Shown here one piece after another: positions 43,400-51,363 of a stretch of DNA of 64,000 nt. The notes below the pieces were generated by a model that was given only the letters and a program-made list of their open reading frames with translations, was not told where the DNA came from and made no database searches. The stretch spans positions 1,164 to 65,163 of the forward strand of contig DBRJ01000047.1 of assembly GCA_002305915.1 (NCBI GenBank), read 5' to 3'. The position numbers were made by a program, and so were the translations under genes. This DNA comes from Pelotomaculum sp. UBA1371. GTDB taxonomy: Bacteria; Bacillota; Desulfotomaculia; Desulfotomaculales; Pelotomaculaceae. Numbering within the stretch: the first letter of the stretch is position 1; each line of letters begins with the position of its first letter.

Positions 43400-44301
43400 T
43401 CCTGATTAAATGCTGGTTTAGCCCATAGGTACATATCCTCAAAGCCGCCGCCGATATTACAGTTATTAATCAGTACTCCGTAAAAATTATAGCCGGCGCC
43501 GGCAAATACCCTGTTCATTCCGGTAGAACTGCTGCGGGAGATGGTGTAAAAACAACGCAGGCCTTCCTGCCTCAAACGGTCTTCCAATTTTCCCAGAAGG
43601 CAGCCGGCCAGACCGTGTCCTCTCCACCCGGGTATTGTAGCGAAATCTGTCATTTCCGCGTTTTTCATCCGGCTATTTATCTCTGCTGAGGCCGCGGCAA
43701 CAAGTTCATCGCCAAACCAGGCCGTTATATAGATAACATGTTGACGCATGCTGTATTCAAGGTAAGCGGGGTCTGAGACCGGAAAAGGGTAAGTTGGGAA
43801 AGTATTGTGATAAAGGTCCGCCAGTATCCTGCTGTCTTCTTTCCGGCCCCATTTTAATTGAATTCCCTGCGGCAGCTCACGTTTGTTTTTAACCCTGCCT
43901 GAAACTGAAGATAAAACCGGTGGTTTAACTCGCTTGTTCAGGGATGGGGTTTTTCTTTTGGCACTCAAATATTTAGAAAAGACTAGAGCCGTTTCCCGGC
44001 CCAGGTAGTAACCCGGTATAGTTGCTTCCAGGCTCATCCCGGCTGTCGTAAAGGCATGCTTCCATTTGGCCGGGGATTTTAGCCAGATTTTGTCCAGGCC
44101 GGATGCAGCAGCTTTTTCCTCAAGGGCGCGAACCATTTCCACGGCATTTTCTTCTTTTGCCAAGAAAAACTCATCAACAGTAATTCGAAGGTTGTATGGT
44201 GAGATTAAGACCCGGCAGCTGAAGCCCGGTTCCTGTAGTGTCTCCCACCGGTCCTGCCGCCAGCCTTCCTGCGGTTTTACTCTTTTTTGATTAACAGCCA
44301 C
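43393..44301 (-). CDS. ablB: Beta-lysine N-acetyltransferase
   Basis: A 302-aa GNAT enzyme that acetylates beta-lysine to the osmolyte N-epsilon-acetyl-beta-lysine. The C-terminal GNAT domain (about 175-290) contains FATIPGWRGHGLAGCLLGKLE, whose RGHGLAG loop binds acetyl-CoA; the N-terminal half (RITVDEFFLAKEENAVEM, GYYLGRETALVFSKYL) is characteristic of the AblB family. The GTG start at 44299-44301 overlaps the end of ablA by 11 bp, so the two are co-translated; the longer frame to 44385 would overlap ablA by 95 bp and is not used. The pathway is known from methanogens and several anaerobic bacteria under salt stress. Confidence 0.88.
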   Translation of the reverse strand: MAVNQKRVKPQEGWRQDRWETLQEPGFSCRVLISPYNLRITVDEFFLAKEENAVEMVRALEEKAAASGLDKIWLKSPAKWKHAFTTAGMSLEATIPGYYLGRETALVFSKYLSAKRKTPSLNKRVKPPVLSSVSGRVKNKRELPQGIQLKWGRKEDSRILADLYHNTFPTYPFPVSDPAYLEYSMRQHVIYITAWFGDELVAAASAEINSRMKNAEMTDFATIPGWRGHGLAGCLLGKLEDRLRQEGLRCFYTISRSSSTGMNRVFAGAGYNFYGVLINNCNIGGGFEDMYLWAKPAFNQEK

Positions 44302-45574
44302 AGGCCTTGTCCTCTCTTTCCAGGTGTCTGGCTTTGCGGCGGTTGCCCTCAGGCACAAGACTGACCGCGGGGAAACCCGGATCAACCAGTTTCTGCAGAC
44401 CCACAGGCTCCTGCTCTACTCCGTCGCTTTTACAGATCGTGCAGGTAGCAGGGCAGCCGGAGGTTGGGTTCACAGGTTCTTCATAAACGCAGATAACGCC
44501 TTCATAGTTGCGCAAGATTGTTTTATTGGCAGTTAAGGAAAGCAAATAGTTGGGTAGAAGCGGAATTTTACCGCCGCCTCCCGGCGCATCTACAACATAA
44601 TTGGGTACGGCGAAGCCGGAAGTGTGACCTATCAGCGACTCCATAATTTCTATTCCCCTGGCAACCGGTGTGCGGAAATGTTCGATGCCCCGGGATAGGT
44701 CGCACTGGTAAAGGTAGTATGGCCGGACCCGGTTTTGTACCAGGAGATGAACAAGCTTCTTGATAATGTGGGGGCAGTCGTTTACCCCCCTCAACAGGAC
44801 GGTCTGGTTTCCCAGGGGAATGCCGGCATCAACTAACCTGGCCAGAGCCTTGACGGACTCGGCTGTAAACTCCCGGGGGTGGTTAAAATGCGTGTTAATC
44901 CAAATGGGATGGTATTTCTTCAGCATCTGGACCAGTTCTTCGGTGATGCGCTGGGGCATGACAACCGGTGTCCGGGTGCCAATGCGGACCACCTGGACGT
45001 GGGAGATATCCTTTATTTTACGGATGATTCGCTCCAGGCGGGCTGTTGACAGAATAAACGGGTCACCTCCGGACAGAAGGACGTCCCGTATTTCAGGATG
45101 TGCTTTTATGTATTGAACGCCCCGTTCAAGATCATGATCGGTAACTCCTCTGTTATTATCCCCTACTTTGCGCTTGCGGGTACAGTGGCGGCAGTATACT
45201 GCACACTCATTGGTAACAAGGAGCAGCACGCGGTCGGGATAGCGGTGGGTCAAACCCGGCACGGGAGAATCGCCTTCCTCGTGCAGGGGGTCCTCCATGT
45301 CGCCGCAGCCGCTGATTAACTCCCGGGGATCGGGCAGGCACTGCGCCCGGATGGGGCAGGCCGGGTCATCCTTGCGGATCAGGGAGGCGTAATAAGGCGT
45401 AACGGCCATGGGAAAAACTTCTGCAGCCTTTTGAATATCCTTTTTTATTTCATTTTGCAGAGGGGTATGCCTGGCAAGTTCAGGCACTGTCAAAACACGG
45501 TTCTTCAAATGCCAGCGCCAATCATTCCAACCTTCCTTGTCTCTGGGTTGCAGGTTCAGTATTTTTGCTTGAAT
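44291..45574 (-). CDS. ablA: Lysine 2,3-aminomutase, apparently with a non-canonical start
   Basis: Radical-SAM/PLP enzyme converting L-lysine to beta-lysine, first step of the AblAB osmolyte pathway. The cluster motif CAVYCRHCTRKRK (CxxxCxxC) and the PLP-binding region (YVVDAPGGGGKIPLLPNY) are intact. The family N-terminus (WNDWRWHLKNR) continues upstream of the first canonical in-frame start, TTG 45508. Back to the ribosome site AAGGAGG (45584-45590) only ATT, ATA and CTG codons are in frame. ATT at 45572-45574 lies 9 nt from that site and is the best candidate. From there the protein is 427 aa; from TTG it would lack conserved residues. Confidence 0.85.
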   Translation of the reverse strand: MQAKILNLQPRDKEGWNDWRWHLKNRVLTVPELARHTPLQNEIKKDIQKAAEVFPMAVTPYYASLIRKDDPACPIRAQCLPDPRELISGCGDMEDPLHEEGDSPVPGLTHRYPDRVLLLVTNECAVYCRHCTRKRKVGDNNRGVTDHDLERGVQYIKAHPEIRDVLLSGGDPFILSTARLERIIRKIKDISHVQVVRIGTRTPVVMPQRITEELVQMLKKYHPIWINTHFNHPREFTAESVKALARLVDAGIPLGNQTVLLRGVNDCPHIIKKLVHLLVQNRVRPYYLYQCDLSRGIEHFRTPVARGIEIMESLIGHTSGFAVPNYVVDAPGGGGKIPLLPNYLLSLTANKTILRNYEGVICVYEEPVNPTSGCPATCTICKSDGVEQEPVGLQKLVDPGFPAVSLVPEGNRRKARHLEREDKACGC

Positions 45575-45970
45575 AACTCGATACCTCCTTTTTTAAATTC
45601 AATATTTTAACCACACGGTGTAAATTAGCCTGGCTATACGCCGACATAGGGCGATGTCCAGACAACTTGTAGTGGTTATTAAAGTTGTCTGTATAATTAT
45701 AACAATATTATCCTTTTATGTCTATTAAGCAGGGCTTTGATCTCAGACCCCATCGACCGTACAGGCGTTATTTTCAGCCTTTATCCTGGATTAGCACGGC
45801 ATTCATGGATAATGCTCCAAAGCCCTCCGGATACTTCGCCGATGCTTTAACCCGGTCACTTTTTTCATAATCACAGGCCAAATGTGGCGCAGGCCACTGT
45901 ACCCGCTCACCTCCCGGCCTGATCGTAATCCCCGCATAGGTGCTATTTAACATGGATACAATAAGTATCA
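45575..45970. other. Region between ablA and the ger operon
   Basis: About 400 bp. Holds the ablA promoter and inverted repeat, then about 250 bp with one minus-strand frame (45774-45971). That frame reads STYAGITIRPGGERVQWPAPH, weakly reminiscent of a molybdopterin oxidoreductase segment, but is too short to call. No clear promoter for the ger operon was found. Confidence 0.45.
45660..45724 (-). promoter_or_regulatory. ablA promoter with an inverted repeat at the start point
   Basis: Minus-strand -35 TAGACA (45724-45719), 17-nt spacer, -10 TATAAT (45701-45696). Directly downstream is a perfect 9-bp inverted repeat AGACAACTT/AAGTTGTCT (45660-45668, 45682-45690) with a 13-nt spacer. It could be a repressor operator across the transcription start or a 5' hairpin in the mRNA. 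Confidence 0.6.
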
Positions 45971-47863
45971 ATGATGATTGCTGGAAGGTGCGGTACGATT
46001 AACCTGAAAAAGTTATTGCAAATAATCTCCTACCAGGAAAACCTCGACACCGAAGGTTTTGTCCTGAAAGAGACAATGGATGAACAACAAAAAACAGGTA
46101 AAGAAGATCAGGGGCAGGCCGCTGCAGATAATAAACAAAAAACCGGTGAAGAGGAACAAAAGACCGGGGCGGATGTCCGAAAAGAGGACGGGAAAGTTGA
46201 GCAGCAGGCCGGGAAGGACGGACAGAAACAGGTGTCCGGCGGAGGGGACGAAGGTGCGGCGGGCCAGAACAATAAGAGAAGGAGCCGCCGTTCTTTCCGG
46301 AAGCCCGTTCCATCTTCCGGAACAAGCGCACAAAAGGATGCAGGCGACGGGCGGATCAGTGCTTCCCTGGAGGAAAACAGGAGGGTAATTGCCCGGTTAT
46401 ATGGTTTGCCCGAGAATAAAGATGTGATCATCAGGGATTTTACAATAAATACAGTTCCTCCAGTACGAAGCTTCGCCGTTTTTATCGATGGCCTGACGGA
46501 CAAGATTATCCAGGACCTCCTGTTTCAGGCCTTGATGGCCTTTGCCGGGCAGGCTTCCCCGCCCGGCGGGGAAAAGCTTGTTGACCTGGTTAAGGATAGA
46601 CTGTTGCCCGGTAACCAGATTATGGTGACTGCCAGCTTTCGCGAGTTCTTAGACGGTGTAAACTATGGAGGGACGGCCCTATTTCTGGAAGGCTGCGGTA
46701 AAGTATTGCTGGTGGAAACCAAGGGCTGGGAGCACCGCACTGTTGACAGGCCCCAGAGCGAGCAGACCGTCAACGGGCCGCAGGAGGCCTTCACGGAGAC
46801 CCTGCGCACCAATACGGCCCTGCTGAGGAAATTGTTGAAAAGCGAGCAGCTCTCTACGGAACTGTTGACGGTGGGCAGCCGCATCAAGACCTTCGTCGCC
46901 GTAATGTACCTGCGGGACCTGGCCAACCCGGCTCTAGTGGATGAAGTCAAAAGGCGCATTGAGGGCATCAAGGTGGATTATCTTGCAGACAGCGGCATCC
47001 TGGAGCAGTTCATCGAGGACCACCCGTACAATTTGAACCCCACTGTCCTGGCCACGGAGCGCCCGGACAGGGTGGCCTCAAAAATTATTGAAGGGAAAGT
47101 AGCCATCCTTGTGGACGGGAGCCCCTTTATCCTGGTTGTTCCCTCCACCATGTACGAACAGCTTCACACAGGGGAAGAAGTATACAGACGCTGGCAGTTC
47201 GGGACCTATATCCGTTACCTGCGCACTCTTACCTTTCTGGCTTCCTTTTTACTGCCCGGGTTATATATTTCCCTTGTCCTCTTCCATCACGAAATGCTGC
47301 CCACGGAACTGCTCCTGGCCATTGCCGGAAACCGGGAAAGGGTACCCTTTCCCTCGATCATGGAGGTGCTGATGATGGAGTTTGCCCTGGAGTTTATCCG
47401 TGAGGCCGGCCTGCGTGTACCAGGCATAATGGGCACCACCATCGGAATCGTGGGCGCTCTGATCCTGGGTCAGGCCGCCGTGGAGGCCAACATTGTCAGC
47501 CCCATCCTGGTCATCCTTGTGGCTGTAACCGGGCTGGCTTCCTTTGCTATTCCCTACTATTCCCTGGCCTTTACCACGCGCATCTATCGCTTTATTTACA
47601 TTGCCCTGGGCGCCACGCTGGGCTTTTTCGGGATTTCCATCGGCCTTTTTATTCAGGTCCTGCTCACGTCTAATCTGAAGTCCTTCGGAGTTCCCTATCT
47701 CGTCCCAACCGGTCCTCGGACGTCAGCCGGGGCCGATGTAGTCACCCGGCTGCCGGTTTTCTTTCACGAAAGCCGCCCCGATTACGTCAATCCCCAGGAT
47801 GCAACCCGGGCTCCAAAAGTTTCCAGGACATGGCTTAAGAGGGACAGGGGTGAGCGAAGATGA
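45971..47863 (+). CDS. Spore germination receptor A subunit (GerA family)
   Basis: A 630-aa GerAA/GerKA-type receptor subunit that senses germinants in the spore inner membrane. The N-terminal 110 residues are a low-complexity Lys/Gln/Glu/Gly linker; the soluble domain follows (about 130-390, with DFTINTVPPVRSFAVFIDGL), then about five membrane segments (LASFLLPGLYISLVLFHHEML, GIMGTTIGIVGALILGQAAVEA) and a basic tail. The start at ATG 45971 has a poor ribosome site, and ATG codon 36 could be used. The gene overlaps gerB by ATGA. First gene of a four-gene operon. Confidence 0.93.
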   Translation: MMIAGRCGTINLKKLLQIISYQENLDTEGFVLKETMDEQQKTGKEDQGQAAADNKQKTGEEEQKTGADVRKEDGKVEQQAGKDGQKQVSGGGDEGAAGQNNKRRSRRSFRKPVPSSGTSAQKDAGDGRISASLEENRRVIARLYGLPENKDVIIRDFTINTVPPVRSFAVFIDGLTDKIIQDLLFQALMAFAGQASPPGGEKLVDLVKDRLLPGNQIMVTASFREFLDGVNYGGTALFLEGCGKVLLVETKGWEHRTVDRPQSEQTVNGPQEAFTETLRTNTALLRKLLKSEQLSTELLTVGSRIKTFVAVMYLRDLANPALVDEVKRRIEGIKVDYLADSGILEQFIEDHPYNLNPTVLATERPDRVASKIIEGKVAILVDGSPFILVVPSTMYEQLHTGEEVYRRWQFGTYIRYLRTLTFLASFLLPGLYISLVLFHHEMLPTELLLAIAGNRERVPFPSIMEVLMMEFALEFIREAGLRVPGIMGTTIGIVGALILGQAAVEANIVSPILVILVAVTGLASFAIPYYSLAFTTRIYRFIYIALGATLGFFGISIGLFIQVLLTSNLKSFGVPYLVPTGPRTSAGADVVTRLPVFFHESRPDYVNPQDATRAPKVSRTWLKRDRGERR

Positions 47864-48957
47864 TCAGGGAAGGCAGCTTCGGACCGGCAGAGGCAGTGAT
47901 CCTGCTGGCCATCTCCAACATCGCCAGGTTTTTTTTACCGTATCCCAGAAGTCTTGCTGAAATTGGGGGAACAGCCGCCTGGCTGACGCTGCCGGGGGGA
48001 CTGGTCATAGCCCTGGCCGGTGTGTACGTGATGTCGGTTATTTTAAATAAATATCCTGATAAAACCATCATTGAAATTACCGAAGAAGTTTTCGGGCCGG
48101 TGCTGGGAACGGTTTTTAATCTGGTTACCTTCTCCTTCTTTTTAGCCGTAGGTGCCCTGTTTACAAGAGAGTTCGCCGAGGCCATGATTATTACCGCCCT
48201 GCCCGAAACACCCGTCAGCGTTGTCACTGTGGCTTTTCTGGCCATGGGCCTGGCAGGAGCCTACCTGGGCATCGAGGCCCTGGCCCGGACGTCCCGTCTT
48301 TCCTACCTGTACGTGCTGGGGGGTATTGCCCTCCTCCTGCTGGCCATGGTCCCCCAGTGTGATCTGGATAACCTTTTTCCCCTTTTGGGCAGGGGACCTC
48401 TCCAGATTTTTGGGAATGGTTCCCTCAGCACCGCCGCTGTAACTGAAATTATCCTGGCGGCGGTGCTGGTCCAGGCTATGGGTGGAGCCGGGAAGTTCCG
48501 CAGCATCGGCTTCCGGGCCATGCTGATAGCATACGGGCTTGGGGTGGCGCTTATGGTAACCCTGTCCATGACCGTTCATTACCAGTCCCTGGCCGAGTTC
48601 ACCCTGCCTTTTTACACGCTGGCCAGACAGATCTATCTGGGCCGTTTCTTTCAGCGGGTTGAGGCGGTCTTTGTGATTATCTGGAGTGTGGCGGGAGCCC
48701 TGAAGATCGCCCTCACCCTTTACGGGGCCACGGTTTCCCTGACCAGGTTGCTGAAGCTGCCGGATTATCGTCCGCTGCTCTGGCCCCTGGGCCTGGTCAT
48801 GTTCATAATCAGCCTGCTGCCGCCTGATATGCCCGCTTCGGGCAGGCTGGATTTAATTATCCTGAGGCCCTTTGCCCTGATTCCCAACTATTTAATCCCG
48901 GTCCTTGTTCTGGTATTTTACTGGTTGAGGGGGAGGAGCCGACGTGCCGGCAGTTAG
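47860..48957 (+). CDS. Spore germination receptor B subunit (permease-like)
   Basis: A 365-aa GerB-family integral membrane protein of the amino-acid permease superfamily with about 10 membrane segments. EAVILLAISNIARFFLPYPRSL at the N-terminus and LTLYGATVSLTRLLKLPDYRPLL later fit the family. Start ATG overlaps the gerA stop (ATGA), and its end overlaps gerC by 14 bp. With A and C it forms the GerABC receptor; the germinant cannot be predicted. Confidence 0.92.
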   Translation: MIREGSFGPAEAVILLAISNIARFFLPYPRSLAEIGGTAAWLTLPGGLVIALAGVYVMSVILNKYPDKTIIEITEEVFGPVLGTVFNLVTFSFFLAVGALFTREFAEAMIITALPETPVSVVTVAFLAMGLAGAYLGIEALARTSRLSYLYVLGGIALLLLAMVPQCDLDNLFPLLGRGPLQIFGNGSLSTAAVTEIILAAVLVQAMGGAGKFRSIGFRAMLIAYGLGVALMVTLSMTVHYQSLAEFTLPFYTLARQIYLGRFFQRVEAVFVIIWSVAGALKIALTLYGATVSLTRLLKLPDYRPLLWPLGLVMFIISLLPPDMPASGRLDLIILRPFALIPNYLIPVLVLVFYWLRGRSRRAGS

Positions 48958-50215
48958 AATCCTGGTTCTTAGTCTTCTAACATTGATGGCGGTGCTCACA
49001 GCCGGCGGATGCTGGGGCAGCCGGGAGACGGACGAAGTAGCCTATATATTGTCCATCGGTTTAGACCGGGGAGAACAGGACAGGTTTCTGGTAACCATCA
49101 GCATAGCCAATCCCCAGAACATAGCCGGGGCAGGCACCGGCGGCGCCGGTGAGGGAGGCCTCGGCAGTTCGGTGATCATGAGCGTGGAAAGCAGCGCTGT
49201 GATCCCCTCCCTGAACTTATTCGACACCAGCGTCGACCGACAGCTGTCGCTTCTGCACACCAAAGCCTATATTATTTCGGAAGAACTGGCCAGGGAAGGG
49301 CTGCACGATCTGCTGCTTTCCCTGATCCGCTACCGCGAGCTGCGGGGAACGGCCCTGGTCCTGGTCAGCCGGGGGAGCGCCAGGGATTTTATTGAAAAGA
49401 ACAAGCCTTTGCTGGAATTGAGCCCCACCAAGCAGTTTGAGCTGATCAGGAAACTTACCGGGAACCACGGTCTTTACGCCAGTACCCTGTTTCAGCACTT
49501 TTACAATGATTTAAAGTCCCTTTCAGTGGAGGGAAGTACCCCCCTGGTGGCAATCCGGGAGGGCGGCCGGGGAACTGCCGGACCGGCGTCAGGGGACGGC
49601 GGGGGACATGTCCTGGGTGATTACGAAGCCGGGGAGGTGCCCATCACGGGGGGGAATCCGGCGCAAATCATAGGAAACGCGGTGTTCCGGGGGGACCGGA
49701 TGGTGGGCGTCATAGGGGGGGAAGAGGCAAGATACCTCCTGATGCTCCAGGGGAAGTTCCGGTGGGGTAACCTGGTAGTAGCGGATCCCCTGGCGGCCGG
49801 ACCGGCAGTGGTGTCACTTGTGGTAAAACAGGCGCACAGCCCAAAAATCCGGACGGAGATTGACCCGGAAGGGAATGTGGCTATAGATGTTGATATCTAC
49901 CTGGAGCCGGAAATTATCGGGATTATGAGCGGTATTGACTATGAAACTGAAGAAAACAAAGCTGTTCTGGAGGAAACCGTTTCCTTTGAAATCCAGCGGG
50001 GATGCCAGGAATTGATCCGGCGCACCCAGGAGGAGTTCAGGTCCGACATCATCGGTTTCGGCAAAAAGGTCAAGCATCATTTCTGGACATTATCAGCCTG
50101 GGAAGAATTCCGCTGGCTGGAGCATTATCCGGAGGCTGAAGTGAATGTGACGGTCCACAGCCGGATCCGGAGAACCGGGCTCCAGTTAAAAACCATGCCC
50201 TATAGAGGAGGATGA
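48944..50215 (+). CDS. Spore germination receptor C subunit (Ger(x)C lipoprotein)
   Basis: A 423-aa lipoprotein with a signal peptide and lipobox (LTAGGC, Cys23). After the lipobox, GSRETDEVAYILSIGLDRGEQD is the conserved Ger(x)C start; VESSAVIPSLN, QLSLLHTKAYIISEELA and the C-terminal IQRGCQELIRRTQEE follow the family. A Gly-rich loop (about 200-225) is longer than usual. GTG start, overlapping gerB. It anchors to the outer face of the spore inner membrane and is needed for receptor function. Confidence 0.92.
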   Translation: MPAVRILVLSLLTLMAVLTAGGCWGSRETDEVAYILSIGLDRGEQDRFLVTISIANPQNIAGAGTGGAGEGGLGSSVIMSVESSAVIPSLNLFDTSVDRQLSLLHTKAYIISEELAREGLHDLLLSLIRYRELRGTALVLVSRGSARDFIEKNKPLLELSPTKQFELIRKLTGNHGLYASTLFQHFYNDLKSLSVEGSTPLVAIREGGRGTAGPASGDGGGHVLGDYEAGEVPITGGNPAQIIGNAVFRGDRMVGVIGGEEARYLLMLQGKFRWGNLVVADPLAAGPAVVSLVVKQAHSPKIRTEIDPEGNVAIDVDIYLEPEIIGIMSGIDYETEENKAVLEETVSFEIQRGCQELIRRTQEEFRSDIIGFGKKVKHHFWTLSAWEEFRWLEHYPEAEVNVTVHSRIRRTGLQLKTMPYRGG

Positions 50216-50220
50216 CAGGG

Positions 50221-50391
50221 ATGAAATGGTTCCTGCTCATTGTTCCCCTGGCCGTCAGCTACTACACCTTTACCTACGGGCAGTGGGCCCTGAAAAAAGG
50301 GTACCGGCGGGGAGCCGTTGGAATTTTTATGCTGGCTGCCTTTACCATGGCCCTGGCGGTATATGCCATTTATTTCAGGGGAAGTTTTTAA
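50221..50391 (+). CDS. Small membrane protein ending the ger operon, 56 aa
   Basis: ATG 50221, 5 bp after gerC, with GAGGAGG about 8 nt upstream; stop TAA 50389-50391. Two hydrophobic segments (FLLIVPLAVSYYTFTYG and VGIFMLAAFTMALAVYAIYF) around a basic turn (LKKGYRRG). Small membrane subunits, sometimes called GerD- or GerXD-like, are known at the end of ger operons in some spore formers; I cannot show homology. Position and ribosome site make it a real gene. Confidence 0.72.
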   Translation: MKWFLLIVPLAVSYYTFTYGQWALKKGYRRGAVGIFMLAAFTMALAVYAIYFRGSF

Positions 50392-50428
50392 AAGTTACCT
50401 CAAAGACTTGTTTTTCGGCTGGGGGGGC

Positions 50429-50707
50429 TCAGGAGTCGGGGCAATTGGGATATAAAACCGTCACGATATAGTCCTCCGGCTCCCAGGCGTCATGCCATTC
50501 GATTTTGATTAAAAGGACTGTGCCGCATGATGGGCACTGTAATAGTTCGTAGGCAACGCCCCAGGGCTGTAAAATGTCATGAACCAGGTAGCCGCAGGGG
50601 CTTTTTACCGTCTCCAGGTCCCTTTCACAGTAATTAACAAGGAATTTCATAGCACCCCTGTAGCCGCAGCAACTGCAGGTCAGGACGGGGGAATGCCTGG
50701 TATACAT
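50429..50707 (-). CDS. Zinc-ribbon protein, 92 aa
   Basis: Hypothetical with two CxxC knuckles (CSCCG near residue 11 and CPSCG near 58), probably one zinc site, and an otherwise aromatic-rich soluble sequence. ATG 50705-50707 with AGGAGG 8 nt upstream. No recognised family. Monocistronic, facing the ger operon, with 37 bp between stops. Confidence 0.6.
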   Translation of the reverse strand: MYTRHSPVLTCSCCGYRGAMKFLVNYCERDLETVKSPCGYLVHDILQPWGVAYELLQCPSCGTVLLIKIEWHDAWEPEDYIVTVLYPNCPDS

Positions 50708-51017
50708 ATAATGTCCTCCTGGATATGACTGATCTAAACACTACCCTGGTTGATTAACTTCGGAAATTCTTCCTTACCCCGGCTGTGTTAAATTCTTTTT
50801 TGAAGCAAGCCGGGTAAGCTGTGGCAGCAGCGCTGCCGCCGCCATCCTGGAAAAGATGCAACACCTTTTTTCAGAATAGATTATTTGCGCCGGATATGAT
50901 AAAATTATCTATATTATTCTTCATTATTTTTCCACCGGCAAAATGAGCTCCTGCCCGGAGCTGTATTTTTGTTTACTTGAAATGCTGGTTTTAAACTGTA
51001 AACAGGAGGTAGTGGCC

Positions 51018-51302
51018 TTGTCCCGGTGTCCACGCTGCGGCTCCTATAATGTGAAAAAAATCAGCTCCTGGTCCATGTTTCTGACCCTTCTTGCCAGTGG
51101 AGGATGCCTGGTCTGGCTGGCAACCAGGTTTCCACCGCTCTGGGTTTTGGCGGGAATAGTGCTTCTTTTTTCATTTTTTGTCCTGATTGGCAAGAGTTCG
51201 TGGCGGTGCCTGGACTGCAAGCATGCCTGGGTTGCAAAAAAGGGGGTGGAAAAGCAAGTAAGGCAGGAAAATAAAGAAAAAGAAAAGAAAGAAAAGCGCT
51301 AA
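51018..51302 (+). CDS. Zinc-ribbon membrane protein, 94 aa
   Basis: TTG start at 51018 with AGGAGG 8 nt upstream, rather than the ATG 25 codons earlier. One zinc ribbon is split around two membrane segments: CPRCGS at the N-terminus and CLDCKH near residue 70, with MFLTLLASGGCLVWLA and VLAGIVLLFSFFVLI between. The C-terminal tail is extremely charged (Lys/Glu repeats). Unknown function. A small hairpin (GCAC/GTGC) with TTTTTTT follows. Confidence 0.6.
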   Translation: MSRCPRCGSYNVKKISSWSMFLTLLASGGCLVWLATRFPPLWVLAGIVLLFSFFVLIGKSSWRCLDCKHAWVAKKGVEKQVRQENKEKEKKEKR

Positions 51303-51363
51303 TTCCGTTAACCGGGAAAAACCGGGCACGGCATCAGTGCTTTTTTTGATTAACCTGATCTGT

